Counted from the stretch's first letter, positions 26,442-35,012 are shown. The stretch is DNA of 64,000 nucleotides from Bradyrhizobium nitroreducens (GCF_002776695.1 NZ_LFJC01000003.1:5115525-5179524), one strand, 5' to 3'. The notes: generated from the sequence alone by a model not told the origin. Numbers and translations are program-made.

Positions 26442-28148
26442 TTACTTGCTGTCGCGGTTCTTGAGCGCGGTGCCCAGGATGTCGCCGAGGGTCGCACCCG
26501 AATCGGAGGAGCCGTACTGCGCGATGGCTTCCTTTTCTTCGGCGACTTCAAGCGCCTTGATCGACACCTGGACCTTGCGGGCCTTCTTGTCGAACTGGAT
26601 CACGCGGGCATCGACCTTCTCGCCGACGGCGAAGCGCTCGGCGCGCTGGTCGTTGCGGTCACGGGCGAGCTCGGAGCGCTTGATGAAGGTCGAGAAGTCG
26701 GTACCGGTGATCTTCACCTCGATACCGCTCTCCTTCACTTCGAGCACTTCGCAGGTCACGACCGCGCCCTTCTTGACATCGCCCGGCTCGGCGAAGGGGT
26801 CGCCTTCGAGCTGCTTGATGCCGAGCGAGATGCGCTCCTTCTCGACGTCCACATCGAGCACCACGGCCTTCACCATGTCGCCCTTCTTGTAGTTATCGAT
26901 CACCTGCTCGCCCGGAAGCTTCCAGTCGAGGTCGGACAGATGGACCATGCCGTCGACGTCGCCCTCGAGGCCCAGGAACAGACCGAACTCGGTCTTGTTC
27001 TTGACTTCGCCCTCGACCACCGAACCGGTCGGGTGACCTTCGACGAAGACCTCCCAGGGGTTGCGCATGGTCTGCTTGAGGCCGAGCGAGATGCGGCGCT
27101 TGACGGAATCGACTTCCAGCACCTGCACGTCGACTTCCTGCGAGGTCGAAACGATCTTGCCGGGGTGCATGTTCTTCTTGGTCCACGACATCTCGGAGAC
27201 GTGGATCAGGCCTTCGATGCCCGGCTCGAGCTCGACGAACGCACCGTAGTCGGTGATGTTGGTGACGCGGCCGGTGAAGCGGGCACCCAGCGGGTACTTG
27301 GCTTCGATGCCCTGCCACGGATCGTCCAGCAGCTGCTTCATGCCCAGCGAGATGCGGTGCGTCTCGTGGTTGATCTTGATGATCTTGACCTTCACGGTCT
27401 GGCCGATCGAGAGCACCTCGGTCGGGTGGTTGACGCGGCGCCACGCGATGTCGGTGACGTGCAGCAGACCGTCGATGCCGCCGAGGTCGACGAACGCACC
27501 GTAATCGGTGATGTTCTTGACCACGCCGTCGATGACCTGACCCTCTTCGAGGTTCTGCACCAGCTCCTGGCGCTGCTCGGCGCGGGTCTCTTCGAGAACC
27601 GTGCGGCGCGACACCACGATGTTGCCGCGGCGGCGGTCCATCTTGAGGATCTGGAACGGCTGCGAGTTGTTCATCAGCGGCGCAACGTCGCGGATCGGAC
27701 GGATGTCGACCTGCGAGCGCGGCAGGAAGGCCACGGCACCGTCGAGGTCGACGGTGAAGCCGCCCTTGACCTGGTTGAAGATGACGCCGTTGACCTTCTC
27801 GTTGTTCTGGAACGCCTTCTCGAGCTTGCCCCAGCTCTCTTCGCGGCGCGCCTTGTCGCGCGACAGCACGGCTTCGCCGAGGGCGTTCTCGATGCGATCG
27901 AGGAACACTTCAACCTCGTCGCCGACTTTCAGTTCACTGTCACGGCCGGGGCCGGAAAATTCGCGCAGGGCGACGCGGCCCTCGGTCTTCAGGCCGACGT
28001 CGATGACGGCCATGTCCTTTTCAATTGCAACCACCTTGCCCTTGACGACGGAGCTTTCCTGCAGGTTGCCACCTGCGAAGGACTCGTCGAGCATCGCGGC
28101 GAAATCGTCGCGCGACGGGCTATAGGTATCAGCAGAAGTCGAAGCCAT
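26442..28148 (-). CDS. rpsA: 30S ribosomal protein S1
   Basis: RNA-binding ribosomal protein that unfolds mRNA leaders at the 30S subunit. Repeated S1/OB-fold motifs are visible (GVVKNITDYGAFVDLGGIDG, GRVTNITDYGAFVELEPGIE, GEVKNKTEFGLFLGLEG), six in total. ATG at 28148 (MASTSADTYSPSRDD) with upstream GGAG gives 568 residues, the family length; a longer in-frame extension to 28298 has no support. cmk lies upstream, the conserved cmk-rpsA order. Terminator at 26391-26420. A very long antisense ORF is only a shadow of its biased codon use. Confidence 0.97.
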   Translation of the reverse strand: MASTSADTYSPSRDDFAAMLDESFAGGNLQESSVVKGKVVAIEKDMAVIDVGLKTEGRVALREFSGPGRDSELKVGDEVEVFLDRIENALGEAVLSRDKARREESWGKLEKAFQNNEKVNGVIFNQVKGGFTVDLDGAVAFLPRSQVDIRPIRDVAPLMNNSQPFQILKMDRRRGNIVVSRRTVLEETRAEQRQELVQNLEEGQVIDGVVKNITDYGAFVDLGGIDGLLHVTDIAWRRVNHPTEVLSIGQTVKVKIIKINHETHRISLGMKQLLDDPWQGIEAKYPLGARFTGRVTNITDYGAFVELEPGIEGLIHVSEMSWTKKNMHPGKIVSTSQEVDVQVLEVDSVKRRISLGLKQTMRNPWEVFVEGHPTGSVVEGEVKNKTEFGLFLGLEGDVDGMVHLSDLDWKLPGEQVIDNYKKGDMVKAVVLDVDVEKERISLGIKQLEGDPFAEPGDVKKGAVVTCEVLEVKESGIEVKITGTDFSTFIKRSELARDRNDQRAERFAVGEKVDARVIQFDKKARKVQVSIKALEVAEEKEAIAQYGSSDSGATLGDILGTALKNRDSK

Positions 28149-28416
28149 TTGTTCTCCAGTTGCGGATGTCTTGCCGGCCGTTGGGGTTTTGGGCGTATCG
28201 GCCGTGCAGTGTCGGAAGGTCCACAAAACCTTCGAGCGACCGCTCGTTGCCCCGGTCGAAAGACCGGAACAGCGGAAGCGGGCCGGCTGGGCCCGCACGT
28301 TCGATACGTGGAAATCTTTATGTCCGGAACCTGGATCGCGCCGGTCCCGAAACGGGGACCTGACGTATCGACCTCAAAGAGCGGGAGCGGGCGCTTCCTC
28401 CAATGACGTCTACGGC
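28149..28416 (-). other. Untranslated cmk-rpsA spacer / rpsA leader
   Basis: 268 bp without a convincing gene between the cmk stop and the rpsA start. It probably holds the rpsA promoter and a long leader. Several short GC-rich hairpins can be drawn (for example around 28235-28275), but I could not identify a known ribosomal-protein leader motif. Confidence 0.4.
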
Positions 28417-29055
28417 TTAACCCCGCGGACGGCCCGCTCGGACGGCCTCGATAATGTCGATGGCGGCCCGGACGCCGCCTTCTATATCCAGTTGGGAGTT
28501 ATCTAGCAAGTAAGCATCCGGGGCGGGTTTCAAGGGGGCAATCGGCCGGTTTTTGTCACGTTCGTCGCGCTGGATGATGTCGGCGAGCACGGCCGCCTCG
28601 TCCGCCTCCTCACCCCTCGCCTTGGCCTCCATGGTCCGGCGGCGCGCCCGGACTCTTGGATCGGCGACGACGAAGATCTTCACGTCGGCATGCGGGCAGA
28701 TCACGGTTCCAATGTCCCGGCCGTCCAGCACCGCCCCGGGGGGATCGGCGGCGAACTGCCGCTGGAAATTGAGCAGGACTTCGCGAACCCGAGGGATCGC
28801 GGAAACGATCGAGGCGCCCTCGCCGGCCAACTGGGTCTTCAGAGCGGGATTACCGAACTTTTCCGGATCCAGCTCCAGGGCGGCCTGCACTGCCGCTTCC
28901 TCGTCCCGGAGATCGTGACCGGACTGCATCAGGGCATAAGCCACCGCGCGGTAAATCACACCGGTATCGAGATGACGATAGCCGTAATGGTGCGCGAGAC
29001 GCTTGCCGAGCGTCCCCTTGCCCGAGGCCGCGGGCCCGTCGATGGCGATGATCAT
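28417..29055 (-). CDS. cmk: (d)CMP kinase
   Basis: Phosphorylates CMP and dCMP to diphosphates for nucleic-acid and lipid precursor supply. The P-loop is IAIDGPAASGKGTLGK, followed by the CMP-binding region LDTGVIYRAVA and the catalytic GRDIGTVICPHADVKIF; the lid is RARRRTMEAKARG. ATG 29055 (MIIAIDGP) gives 212 residues; the upstream in-frame extension to 29202 is not conserved-looking. Only 5 bp separate it from the gene at 29061, so it is transcribed with the nucleotidyltransferase module. Confidence 0.95.
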   Translation of the reverse strand: MIIAIDGPAASGKGTLGKRLAHHYGYRHLDTGVIYRAVAYALMQSGHDLRDEEAAVQAALELDPEKFGNPALKTQLAGEGASIVSAIPRVREVLLNFQRQFAADPPGAVLDGRDIGTVICPHADVKIFVVADPRVRARRRTMEAKARGEEADEAAVLADIIQRDERDKNRPIAPLKPAPDAYLLDNSQLDIEGGVRAAIDIIEAVRAGRPRG

Positions 29056-29060
29056 GTCAC

Positions 29061-29468
29061 TCAAACCTTGGCTGTCTGCGGTCCGCGCGCACGTCGCAAT
29101 GGCCGCTCTTCGGTAAAAATATTGCGCGACGCGAACTCCGCAGGGCTCGCAAAAGTAAGATATTCGCGCATTGCGTCGGACGGAGACGACGCGGTGAACC
29201 ATGGCTCGGCGAGCCGTCGGGCCGGATCGCAGACCCAGGCCGGCACCCGGCCAAGACGACGTTGTTTTGCCAGGTATTCGGCGATGGCACCGACGAGAGC
29301 GTCGAGCCGTTCGTTCTGCGTCAGCGCCGGCTCCTCCTCGATCGTCTCGTATTGGGCAACGCTCGTCGCGGCCAGATCGAATCTATCGATGAATTCAGCC
29401 AACGTCGCGTCCTGCGGCGCGCCGGCGCGAATGCGGTCGACGGCTTCAGCGAGGGTATTTGGGCGCAT
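29061..29468 (-). CDS. Small hypothetical partner protein of the adjacent nucleotidyltransferase
   Basis: 135 residues, no family I can name. An acidic helical N-terminal half (LAEAVDRIRAGAP, LAEFIDRFDLAA) is followed by PAWVCDPARRLAEPWF and a C-terminal segment LTFASPAEFASRNIFTEERPL. I recall similar C-terminal segments in small proteins encoded beside predicted nucleotidyltransferases. It has a strong SD (GGGGGAGGAG) and overlaps the nucleotidyltransferase gene by 23 bp, so the two are translationally linked. No signal peptide or transmembrane segment. A role as antitoxin, or toxin, of a two-gene module is inference. Confidence 0.65.
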   Translation of the reverse strand: MRPNTLAEAVDRIRAGAPQDATLAEFIDRFDLAATSVAQYETIEEEPALTQNERLDALVGAIAEYLAKQRRLGRVPAWVCDPARRLAEPWFTASSPSDAMREYLTFASPAEFASRNIFTEERPLRRARGPQTAKV

Positions 29469-30051
29469 CCGCTCCTCCCCCGAGATCCATGTTCTTCAAC
29501 AAGAAGTGTTGCTTCTCCGAGGACGCCGCACTCACCGGAAAATATCGGCCTAGCAAAGCGATGGCTTCCTCAACAGTCGAGATTCCGACGACTTTCATCA
29601 AGTTCAGAATGTCCAGCCGCTCCGTCTCTCCGCGAACGGGATCCGTGATCCGGAAAGCCTTCAATTTCAATGCCAGAAGATATGCAGCCGAGGGCACGGA
29701 AACCTCAAGCCCCGGTGACGTGCCATCACGCGGGAAAGTACCGAATTCGAGGTGATCGGCGGCGCGATCGGCCAGAGGGCTGAGATGAAATACGACCTGA
29801 TCGTTGAACCAGTCGGCGTCCCATCCATTCCGCGCGGCAAGTTCGGCTGTTATCCGCTTCAGCCAATCCGGCAGCGGATGCTCGAGCTTCGAGACGTCGA
29901 CATCTTCCGTCGCAAAGCGGAAATTACTGGCGAGCATGAGGGCGGAGCCGCCATAGACCGCGATCTGAAGCTTGGTTCCGGCGTCGGCCGCAGCGCGGCC
30001 GATCGAATCGAAAGCGTCCAGCAAGGCCTCGCGGTCGAAGGCTTCGCTCAT
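29446..30051 (-). CDS. Nucleotidyltransferase-fold protein (DUF6036/AbiEii-like), candidate toxin-antitoxin component
   Basis: 201 residues with a minimal nucleotidyltransferase signature: YGGSAL at residues 33-38 and TEDVDV at 48-53, the GGS plus DxD-type metal motif of the MNT/AbiEii/DUF6036 group. A Leu-rich C-terminal helical part follows (AAYLLALKLKAFR, RLDILNLMKVVGI). This KLxAxxxR plus DxxDLxxL-like pattern recalls AbiEii-type toxins. It starts 10 bp after the aroA stop and overlaps the partner gene, so the pair is inserted in the aroA-cmk-rpsA run without breaking either neighbour. Target and activity are unknown. Confidence 0.72.
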   Translation of the reverse strand: MSEAFDREALLDAFDSIGRAAADAGTKLQIAVYGGSALMLASNFRFATEDVDVSKLEHPLPDWLKRITAELAARNGWDADWFNDQVVFHLSPLADRAADHLEFGTFPRDGTSPGLEVSVPSAAYLLALKLKAFRITDPVRGETERLDILNLMKVVGISTVEEAIALLGRYFPVSAASSEKQHFLLKNMDLGGGADAPKYPR

Positions 30052-30061
30052 GGCCGCGGCC

Positions 30062-31399
30062 TCATGAAAACTCGGCCCCTAGCGAACGCATCATCGGAAT
30101 GAAATCCGGGAAACTGGTGGCGATGAAGGCGGTGTCGTCGACGCTCACCGGCTGGTCGGAGGCGCAGCCCATCACCAGCGCGGACATCGCGATGCGATGG
30201 TCCATGTGGGTGGCGACGGTGCCGCCGCCGGGAACGTGACCGCGGCCCTCGACGATCAGGTCGTCGCCGGAGACCTCGACCTTCACGCCGTTGACGCGCA
30301 GCATGGCGGCGGTGGCCTCCAGGCGGTCGGATTCCTTGACGCGCAGCTCGTGCAGGCCGCGCATGATGGTGGTGCCCTCGGCGAAGGACGCCGCCACTGC
30401 CAGCACCAGATATTCGTCGATCATCGAGGGCGCACGCTCCGGCGGCACCTCGACCCCGCGCAATTTCGAGGCGCGCACGCGCAAGCGCGCCATCGGTTCG
30501 CCGGCGTCGCCGCGCGCCTCGCTCTCCTCGATCGAGGCGCCCATTTCGCGCAGGGTGGTGAACAGGCCGGTGCGCAGCGGATTGGTCATGACGTCGGACA
30601 GGACGACATCCGAGCCCTCGACGATCAGCGCTGCGACCACCGGGAAGGCCGCCGAGGAGGGATCGGCCGGCACCACCACGGTGGCGCCGTGCAGCTCGGG
30701 CTGGCCTTTGAGCGTGATACGGCGGCCATGCGTGCCTTCCTGCGCGGAGGAGATGTCGGCACCAAAATGTTTCAGCATCAGCTCGGTGTGGTCGCGGCTG
30801 GCTTCGGTCTCGATCACAGTCGTGGTGCCGGGGGCGGCGAGGCCCGCCAGCAGCACCGCCGACTTGATCTGGGCCGAGGCAACCGGGGTCGTGTAGACGA
30901 TCGGCAGTGGATCGCGCGCGCCCTGGAGGGTCAGGGGCAGACGGCCGCCCTCGCCACCTGAAATGACCTTCGCGCCCATCTTTTCCAGCGGATCGAGGAT
31001 CCGGCGCATGGGACGGCTGCGAAGCGAGGCGTCACCGTCGAAAACCGCCGAGATCGGGCAGCCGGCGACGGCACCCATCACCAGCCGGCAGCCGGTGCCG
31101 GAGTTGCCGAAATCGAGCGGCGCCTTGGGTGGGGCGAAGCCGGCGACACCCACGCCATTGACCTTCCATGCGAAATCGCCGGTGCGCTCGACCCTGGCGC
31201 CCAAGGCCTGCATGGATTTGGCCGTATTGAGGACGTCTTCGCCCTCAAGGAGCCCCGAAATCCTGGTTTCACCGACCGCGAGCGCGCCCAGGATCAGGGC
31301 ACGGTGGGAGATCGACTTGTCCCCGGGGACCCGTACTTTCCCGGTCAGGGGACCGCTGGCACGCGACTGGAGCGGCCTGGTTTGGTCGGAATGGGTCAC
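30062..31399 (-). CDS. aroA: 3-phosphoshikimate 1-carboxyvinyltransferase (EPSP synthase, class II-like)
   Basis: Transfers enolpyruvyl from PEP to shikimate-3-phosphate in aromatic amino-acid synthesis. Key segments: VPGDKSISHRALILGALA, LDFGNSGTGCRLVMG, DASLRSRPM, APSMIDEYLVLAVAA and LRVKESDRL. The overall pattern is that of class II enzymes such as Agrobacterium CP4, but the residue that is Ala in CP4 (GNAATG) is Gly here (GNSGTG). GTG at 31399 (MTHSDQTRPL) has AAGGAC upstream and gives 445 residues; an in-frame ATG at 31447 is possible. It leads the minus-strand run that includes cmk and rpsA. Confidence 0.95.
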   Translation of the reverse strand: MTHSDQTRPLQSRASGPLTGKVRVPGDKSISHRALILGALAVGETRISGLLEGEDVLNTAKSMQALGARVERTGDFAWKVNGVGVAGFAPPKAPLDFGNSGTGCRLVMGAVAGCPISAVFDGDASLRSRPMRRILDPLEKMGAKVISGGEGGRLPLTLQGARDPLPIVYTTPVASAQIKSAVLLAGLAAPGTTTVIETEASRDHTELMLKHFGADISSAQEGTHGRRITLKGQPELHGATVVVPADPSSAAFPVVAALIVEGSDVVLSDVMTNPLRTGLFTTLREMGASIEESEARGDAGEPMARLRVRASKLRGVEVPPERAPSMIDEYLVLAVAASFAEGTTIMRGLHELRVKESDRLEATAAMLRVNGVKVEVSGDDLIVEGRGHVPGGGTVATHMDHRIAMSALVMGCASDQPVSVDDTAFIATSFPDFIPMMRSLGAEFS

Positions 31400-31559
31400 G
31401 ATTGTGTCCTTGGATTCACCCGCGAGGGGCTGGGGGGCAGGTACCACATGGTCCGGGCCCCGTCACGGGCATGTCGTTCTCCCGTAATGCGCTATTGACA
31501 GCGGGCCGCCAACTAGCCAAGTGAAGCACCGCTTTTCAGACATTCCCAGGATTCCTGCC

Positions 31560-31970
31560 GTGGCCAAGTCAGAACTCGGAACCAAACGTATTTGCCCGAC
31601 CACGGGCAAGAAGTTCTACGACCTCAACAAGAATCCGGTGATCTCGCCCTATACCGGCGAAGTCGTGCCGATCGCGCCCGTGGCGCCAGCCCGCGTGCCC
31701 CGCGGCGCCGAAGCCCGGCACGCGGCGACGGCGGATGCCACGCCGGAGCCGGCAGAGGCCGAAGAGTTGGTCTCCCTTGAGGAGGCCGATGCCGAGGAGA
31801 ACACCGGCAAGGTCAAGGCCGTCGTGCCCGAGTCCGAGGACGATATCGAGGTCGATGAGACCCTCGACGACGACGATGACGATGATTCGACCTTCATTGC
31901 CGACGAGGAAGAGGGCGATGAGGACGTGACCGACATCATTGGTGATGTCGGAGGTGATGAAGAGACTTGA
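31560..31970 (+). CDS. TIGR02300 family protein (FYDLN acid domain)
   Basis: About 136 residues. The conserved N-terminus KRICPTTGKKFYDLNKNPV with ISPYTGE is the family signature and resembles half of a zinc ribbon. The rest is extremely acidic, with a run of Asp near residue 105, then EEEGDEDVTD. No function is established for the family, which is confined to Alphaproteobacteria. GTG at 31560 gives the standard start (MAKSELGTKR); an upstream GTG at 31521 would add 13 residues. It diverges from aroA and sits just before tRNA-Ala. Confidence 0.88.
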   Translation: MAKSELGTKRICPTTGKKFYDLNKNPVISPYTGEVVPIAPVAPARVPRGAEARHAATADATPEPAEAEELVSLEEADAEENTGKVKAVVPESEDDIEVDETLDDDDDDDSTFIADEEEGDEDVTDIIGDVGGDEET

Positions 31971-32065
31971 GATCAGCCCAGATCTGTGAAAAAGGGTGCA
32001 CCGCGCGAGTCGGAAGGCTCGCCGGTCCGGGGTGATCAACCAGGTTCACGCCGGTTAAGGACTAA

Positions 32066-32141
<76 letters not shown>

Positions 32142-32262
32142 GCCTTCGCTCGCTTCGCGAGCTTCGGCTCGGCAAGCCAGCTCCGCTCTATCGTAGCGAA
32201 GCTAGCGAGGGCTGCCGCGGCGTAGCCCGGAGGGCGAAGCCGGGCCTCGGCAAGCGTATGCG
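32142..32262. repeat. Palindromic repeats downstream of tRNA-Ala
   Basis: AGCCTTCGCTCGC-TTC-GCGAGCTTCGGCT is a hairpin beginning at the tRNA 3' end, and a related arm (AGCGAAGCTAGCGAGGGCT) follows. Next comes CGTAGCCCGGAGGGCGAAGCCGGGC, another common intergenic unit. The first hairpin may terminate the tRNA transcript, although no T-run follows. Confidence 0.6.
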
Positions 32263-32296
32263 TATCCAATAGGCTGAAAGGCGGAGACGATCCGCC

Positions 32297-32533
32297 ATGA
32301 AGTACGTCTACATCCTCGAAAGCCTCGATTCGCTCCACTTCTATATCGGCATCACCGACGACCTTCGAGCCCGGCTTGCAAAGCACAATGCCGGCGAGGT
32401 GCCACATACCTCGAAATACGGGCCATGGCGCATCAAGACTTACATCGCCTTCAGTAACGAGAAACAGGCCGTCGCATTCGAGAAGTACCTGAAGTCAGCA
32501 TCCGGCCGCGCCTTCGCCAAGAAGCGCCTCTAA
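32297..32533 (+). CDS. Small GIY-YIG nuclease-domain protein
   Basis: 78 residues with the minimal GIY-YIG fold: YVYILES (GIY equivalent), FYIGITDDLRARLAKHN (YIG plus catalytic Arg) and a late Glu in AVAFEKYLKSASG. It belongs to the YhbQ/UPF0213-like stand-alone group. Biological role is unsettled; some relatives are non-specific or structure-specific nucleases. ATG 32297 is preceded by GGAGACGATCCGCC. It lies just after tRNA-Ala and converges on ohrR with 4 bp between stops. No accompanying integrase. Confidence 0.85.
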   Translation: MKYVYILESLDSLHFYIGITDDLRARLAKHNAGEVPHTSKYGPWRIKTYIAFSNEKQAVAFEKYLKSASGRAFAKKRL

Positions 32534-32537
32534 CCCC

Positions 32538-32999
32538 CTACTCCCCGATCACCGCATTCAGCCGATCCCTCAGCGCGACGATCTCGTCCTTGATCGCGAC
32601 CAGCTCCGACACCGAGCAGTCCGACGCCGCCAGGATCGATTGCGGCACGGCGCGAGCCTTTTCCTTCAGGGCATGGCCCTGCGCCGTCAGCGCGATCAGC
32701 ACCTGGCGCTCGTCCTCGCTGGAACGCGTGCGCTTGACGAGATGGGCCGCCTCCAGCCGCTTGAGCAGCGGCGTCAGCGTGCCCGAATCCAGGAACAGCC
32801 GCTCGCCGATGTCCTTGACCGGAACGTCGTCGCGTTCCCACAGCACCAGCATCACCAGATATTGCGGATAGGTCAGGCCGAGCCGGTCCAGAAGCGGCTT
32901 GTAGACGCGGTTGAAGGCATGCGCGGCCGAATAGACCGCAAAGCAGATCTGGTTGTCGAGCCGCAGCGGCGCGTCCGCTGCCGATGATTTTCGAGGCAT
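32538..32999 (-). CDS. ohrR: MarR-family organic-hydroperoxide sensor repressor OhrR
   Basis: Winged-helix repressor that senses organic peroxides through an N-terminal cysteine. Cys19 in LDNQICFAVYSAAHAFNR is the sensing residue of OhrR, and the adjoining sequence YPQYLVMLVLWE matches the family; the recognition helix region is LDSGTLTPLLKRLEAA, with wing RSSEDERQV. The 153 residues are normal. It is divergent from ohr, with AATTG/CAATT operator-like repeats between them. Confidence 0.93.
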   Translation of the reverse strand: MPRKSSAADAPLRLDNQICFAVYSAAHAFNRVYKPLLDRLGLTYPQYLVMLVLWERDDVPVKDIGERLFLDSGTLTPLLKRLEAAHLVKRTRSSEDERQVLIALTAQGHALKEKARAVPQSILAASDCSVSELVAIKDEIVALRDRLNAVIGE

Positions 33000-33050
33000 G
33001 GGGAATCTCTAAAGGACCTGTCTCATTCTGGCGCCGCGCGCCGGCACATT

Positions 33051-33112
33051 CAATTGCGAACAATTAAATGTGAGACCAGGGAATTTCAATTGCGCACAAT
33101 CTAATTGTTTGC
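33051..33112. promoter_or_regulatory. Candidate OhrR operators in the ohrR-ohr intergenic region
   Basis: CAATTGCGAACAATT at 33051-33065 and CAATTGCGCACAAT at 33087-33100 are near-identical inverted repeats (AATTG, 4 bp, CAATT) 36 bp apart. A further ATTGTTTGCG at 33104-33113 reads as an opposite-strand half-site. AT-rich AATT-containing palindromes are typical OhrR sites; position between the divergent genes suggests control of both. Confidence 0.65.
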
Positions 33113-33152
33113 GATATGGATCGCACCCCATCGAAACCCAAGGGAGACGACA

Positions 33153-33578
33153 ATGTCCGTGAACGTCCTCTACAAGACCAGCGCCAAGGCCACCGGCGGC
33201 CGCGACGGCCATGCTGCAACCCTCGACGGCGCGCTCGACGTCAAGCTCACCACGCCGAAGGAGCTCGGCGGCGGTGGCGGCGCCGGCAACAATCCCGAGC
33301 AGCTGTTTGCGGCCGGCTATGCCGCCTGCTTCATCGGCGCGATGAAGTTCGTGGCCTCGCAGGGCGGCCCCAAGGTTCCCGCGGACGCCTCCGTCACCTC
33401 GACCGTCGGCATCGGCCCGCGCTCCGAAGGCGGCTTCGGCCTCGATATCGACCTCGCGGTCTCGCTGCCGGGCCTCGCCCGCGCTGAGGCCGAAGCGCTG
33501 GTCGCCAAGGCGCACCAGGTGTGCCCCTACTCCAACGCCACGCGCGGCAATGTCGACGTTCGCCTGACGGTCGTCTGA
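33153..33578 (+). CDS. ohr: Organic hydroperoxide resistance protein Ohr
   Basis: Thiol peroxidase of the OsmC/Ohr fold that reduces organic and fatty-acid hydroperoxides using lipoylated proteins as reductant. Catalytic Cys59 (AAGYAACFIGAM) and resolving Cys124 (HQVCPYSNATR) are present, with Arg17 (TGGRDGHA) and Glu49 (NNPEQLF) of the active site. ATG 33153 has AGGGAG upstream and gives 141 residues, the family length; the longer in-frame extension overlaps the operator region. Induction by loss of OhrR binding is expected. Confidence 0.95.
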   Translation: MSVNVLYKTSAKATGGRDGHAATLDGALDVKLTTPKELGGGGGAGNNPEQLFAAGYAACFIGAMKFVASQGGPKVPADASVTSTVGIGPRSEGGFGLDIDLAVSLPGLARAEAEALVAKAHQVCPYSNATRGNVDVRLTVV

Positions 33579-33754
33579 TCGGAACGGCGGATTGGCTGGC
33601 CCGGGATCCCCCTCGGGCCGGCCGCTTCCGTTGATTTCCCACATCGCGGGATTGCGCGGCGGCGGCGCATGCGGCCCTACGCGGCAGACCATTGCTGGCG
33701 CAAACAAACCTCGCTAGGCCTGTGACGAAATGTCGACACAGGGGAAGCGAAGGC

Positions 33755-34975
33755 ATGAGTTCTGAAGCCGCGGGTTCTGAAGCTGTTTTGGGTGCCATGA
33801 GCGGATTGCGCGTCATCGATCTCACGCGCGTGCTCGGCGGTCCCTACTGCACCCAGATCCTCGCCGATCACGGCGCCGACGTGATCAAGGTCGAGCCGCC
33901 TGCCGGTGACGAGGTGCGCGACTGGGGCCCTCCCTTCCACGACGAGGACGCGGCCTATTTCATCGGCATCAACCGCAACAAGCGATCGATCGGCCTCGAC
34001 CTCGCCTCCGAGGGCGGGCGCATCGTGCTGCTCAAGATGCTGGAAACGGCCGACGTCCTGATCGAGAACTTCAAGCCGGGCACGCTGGAGAAATGGGGCA
34101 TCGGCAACGATGTGCTCAGCCAGAAATTCCCGCGTCTCGTGCATTGCCGGATCTGCGGCTTCGGCGCCGACGGCCCGCGCGGCGGCAATCCCGGCTATGA
34201 CGCCATCATCCAGGCCATGACCGGCATGATCGCGGCGACCGGCTCGCCGGAGAGCGGGCCGATGCGGATCGGCGTGCCGCTGGTCGACATCGGCACCGGC
34301 CTCTATGCGGCGATCGGCATCCTGATGGCGCTGTCGGAGCGGCAGCGTTCCGGCAAGGGCCAGTTCCTGGAGACGACGCTGTACGAGACCGGCCTTGCCA
34401 TCATGCATCCGCACACCGCGAACTACTTCATGCATGGCAAGCCGCCCTCGCTCACCGGCAACGAGCATCCCAATCTCGTGCCTTATGCGATCTTCCCGAC
34501 CAAGACCGACAACATCTTCATCGGCGTCGGCAATGACGGCACCTTCCGCAAGCTCGCCAAGGAGATCGGCAAGCCCGAGCTCGGCACCGACCCGCGCTTT
34601 GCCCGCAACAAGGACCGCATCGCCAACCGCGAGGCGCTGCGCGCCGAGCTCGCCGCGGTGTTCAGCCAGCACGAGGCCGAGCCGCTGTGCAATCGCCTGC
34701 TGGCCGCGGGCCTGCCCGCAGGGCCCGTGCAGAAGATCGACCAGGCGTTGACGAACCCGCACACGATCGCGCGCGGCGATATTATCGAGAAGGACTGGTA
34801 CAAGGGCGTGGCGTCACCGATCCGGCTCGACCGCAGCAAGCCGAGCCTGCGCCGGCTGCCGCCGAAATTCAGCCAGCACTCGGCGGAAGTGCTGGGCGAG
34901 TTCGGCTACTCCAAGGCCGAGATCGACGCGATGGTCGAAAAGGGCACGGTCTGCGGCCCCGAGCGCAAGCGCTGA
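33755..34975 (+). CDS. CaiB/BaiF family CoA-transferase (family III)
   Basis: Transfers CoA between acyl-CoA and a carboxylic acid by an Asp-based anhydride mechanism. The N-terminal GLRVIDLTRVLGGPYCTQILADHG and EPPAGDEVR, the NRNKRSIGLDL segment, and the nucleophile region NPGYDAIIQAMTGM are all typical. ATG 33755 (MSSEAAGSEA) with GAAGG upstream gives 406 residues. Substrate cannot be read from sequence; names such as formyl-CoA or succinyl-CoA transferase would be guesses. It is monocistronic as far as can be seen, followed by a hairpin. Confidence 0.9.
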   Translation: MSSEAAGSEAVLGAMSGLRVIDLTRVLGGPYCTQILADHGADVIKVEPPAGDEVRDWGPPFHDEDAAYFIGINRNKRSIGLDLASEGGRIVLLKMLETADVLIENFKPGTLEKWGIGNDVLSQKFPRLVHCRICGFGADGPRGGNPGYDAIIQAMTGMIAATGSPESGPMRIGVPLVDIGTGLYAAIGILMALSERQRSGKGQFLETTLYETGLAIMHPHTANYFMHGKPPSLTGNEHPNLVPYAIFPTKTDNIFIGVGNDGTFRKLAKEIGKPELGTDPRFARNKDRIANREALRAELAAVFSQHEAEPLCNRLLAAGLPAGPVQKIDQALTNPHTIARGDIIEKDWYKGVASPIRLDRSKPSLRRLPPKFSQHSAEVLGEFGYSKAEIDAMVEKGTVCGPERKR

Positions 34976-35012
34976 GGCAAGAAGAGAATCGAGCGCCAGG
35001 GGTAGGTGTGCT

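Noticed and set aside
25155..28406. Very long plus-strand ORF (1083 codons) opposite sppA and rpsA
   Set aside because: It is the antisense shadow of two confidently identified genes with strong codon bias; the translated sequence has no family resemblance.
31085..31125. Glyphosate-tolerance interpretation of the CP4-like aroA
   Set aside because: The critical Ala of CP4 is Gly here.
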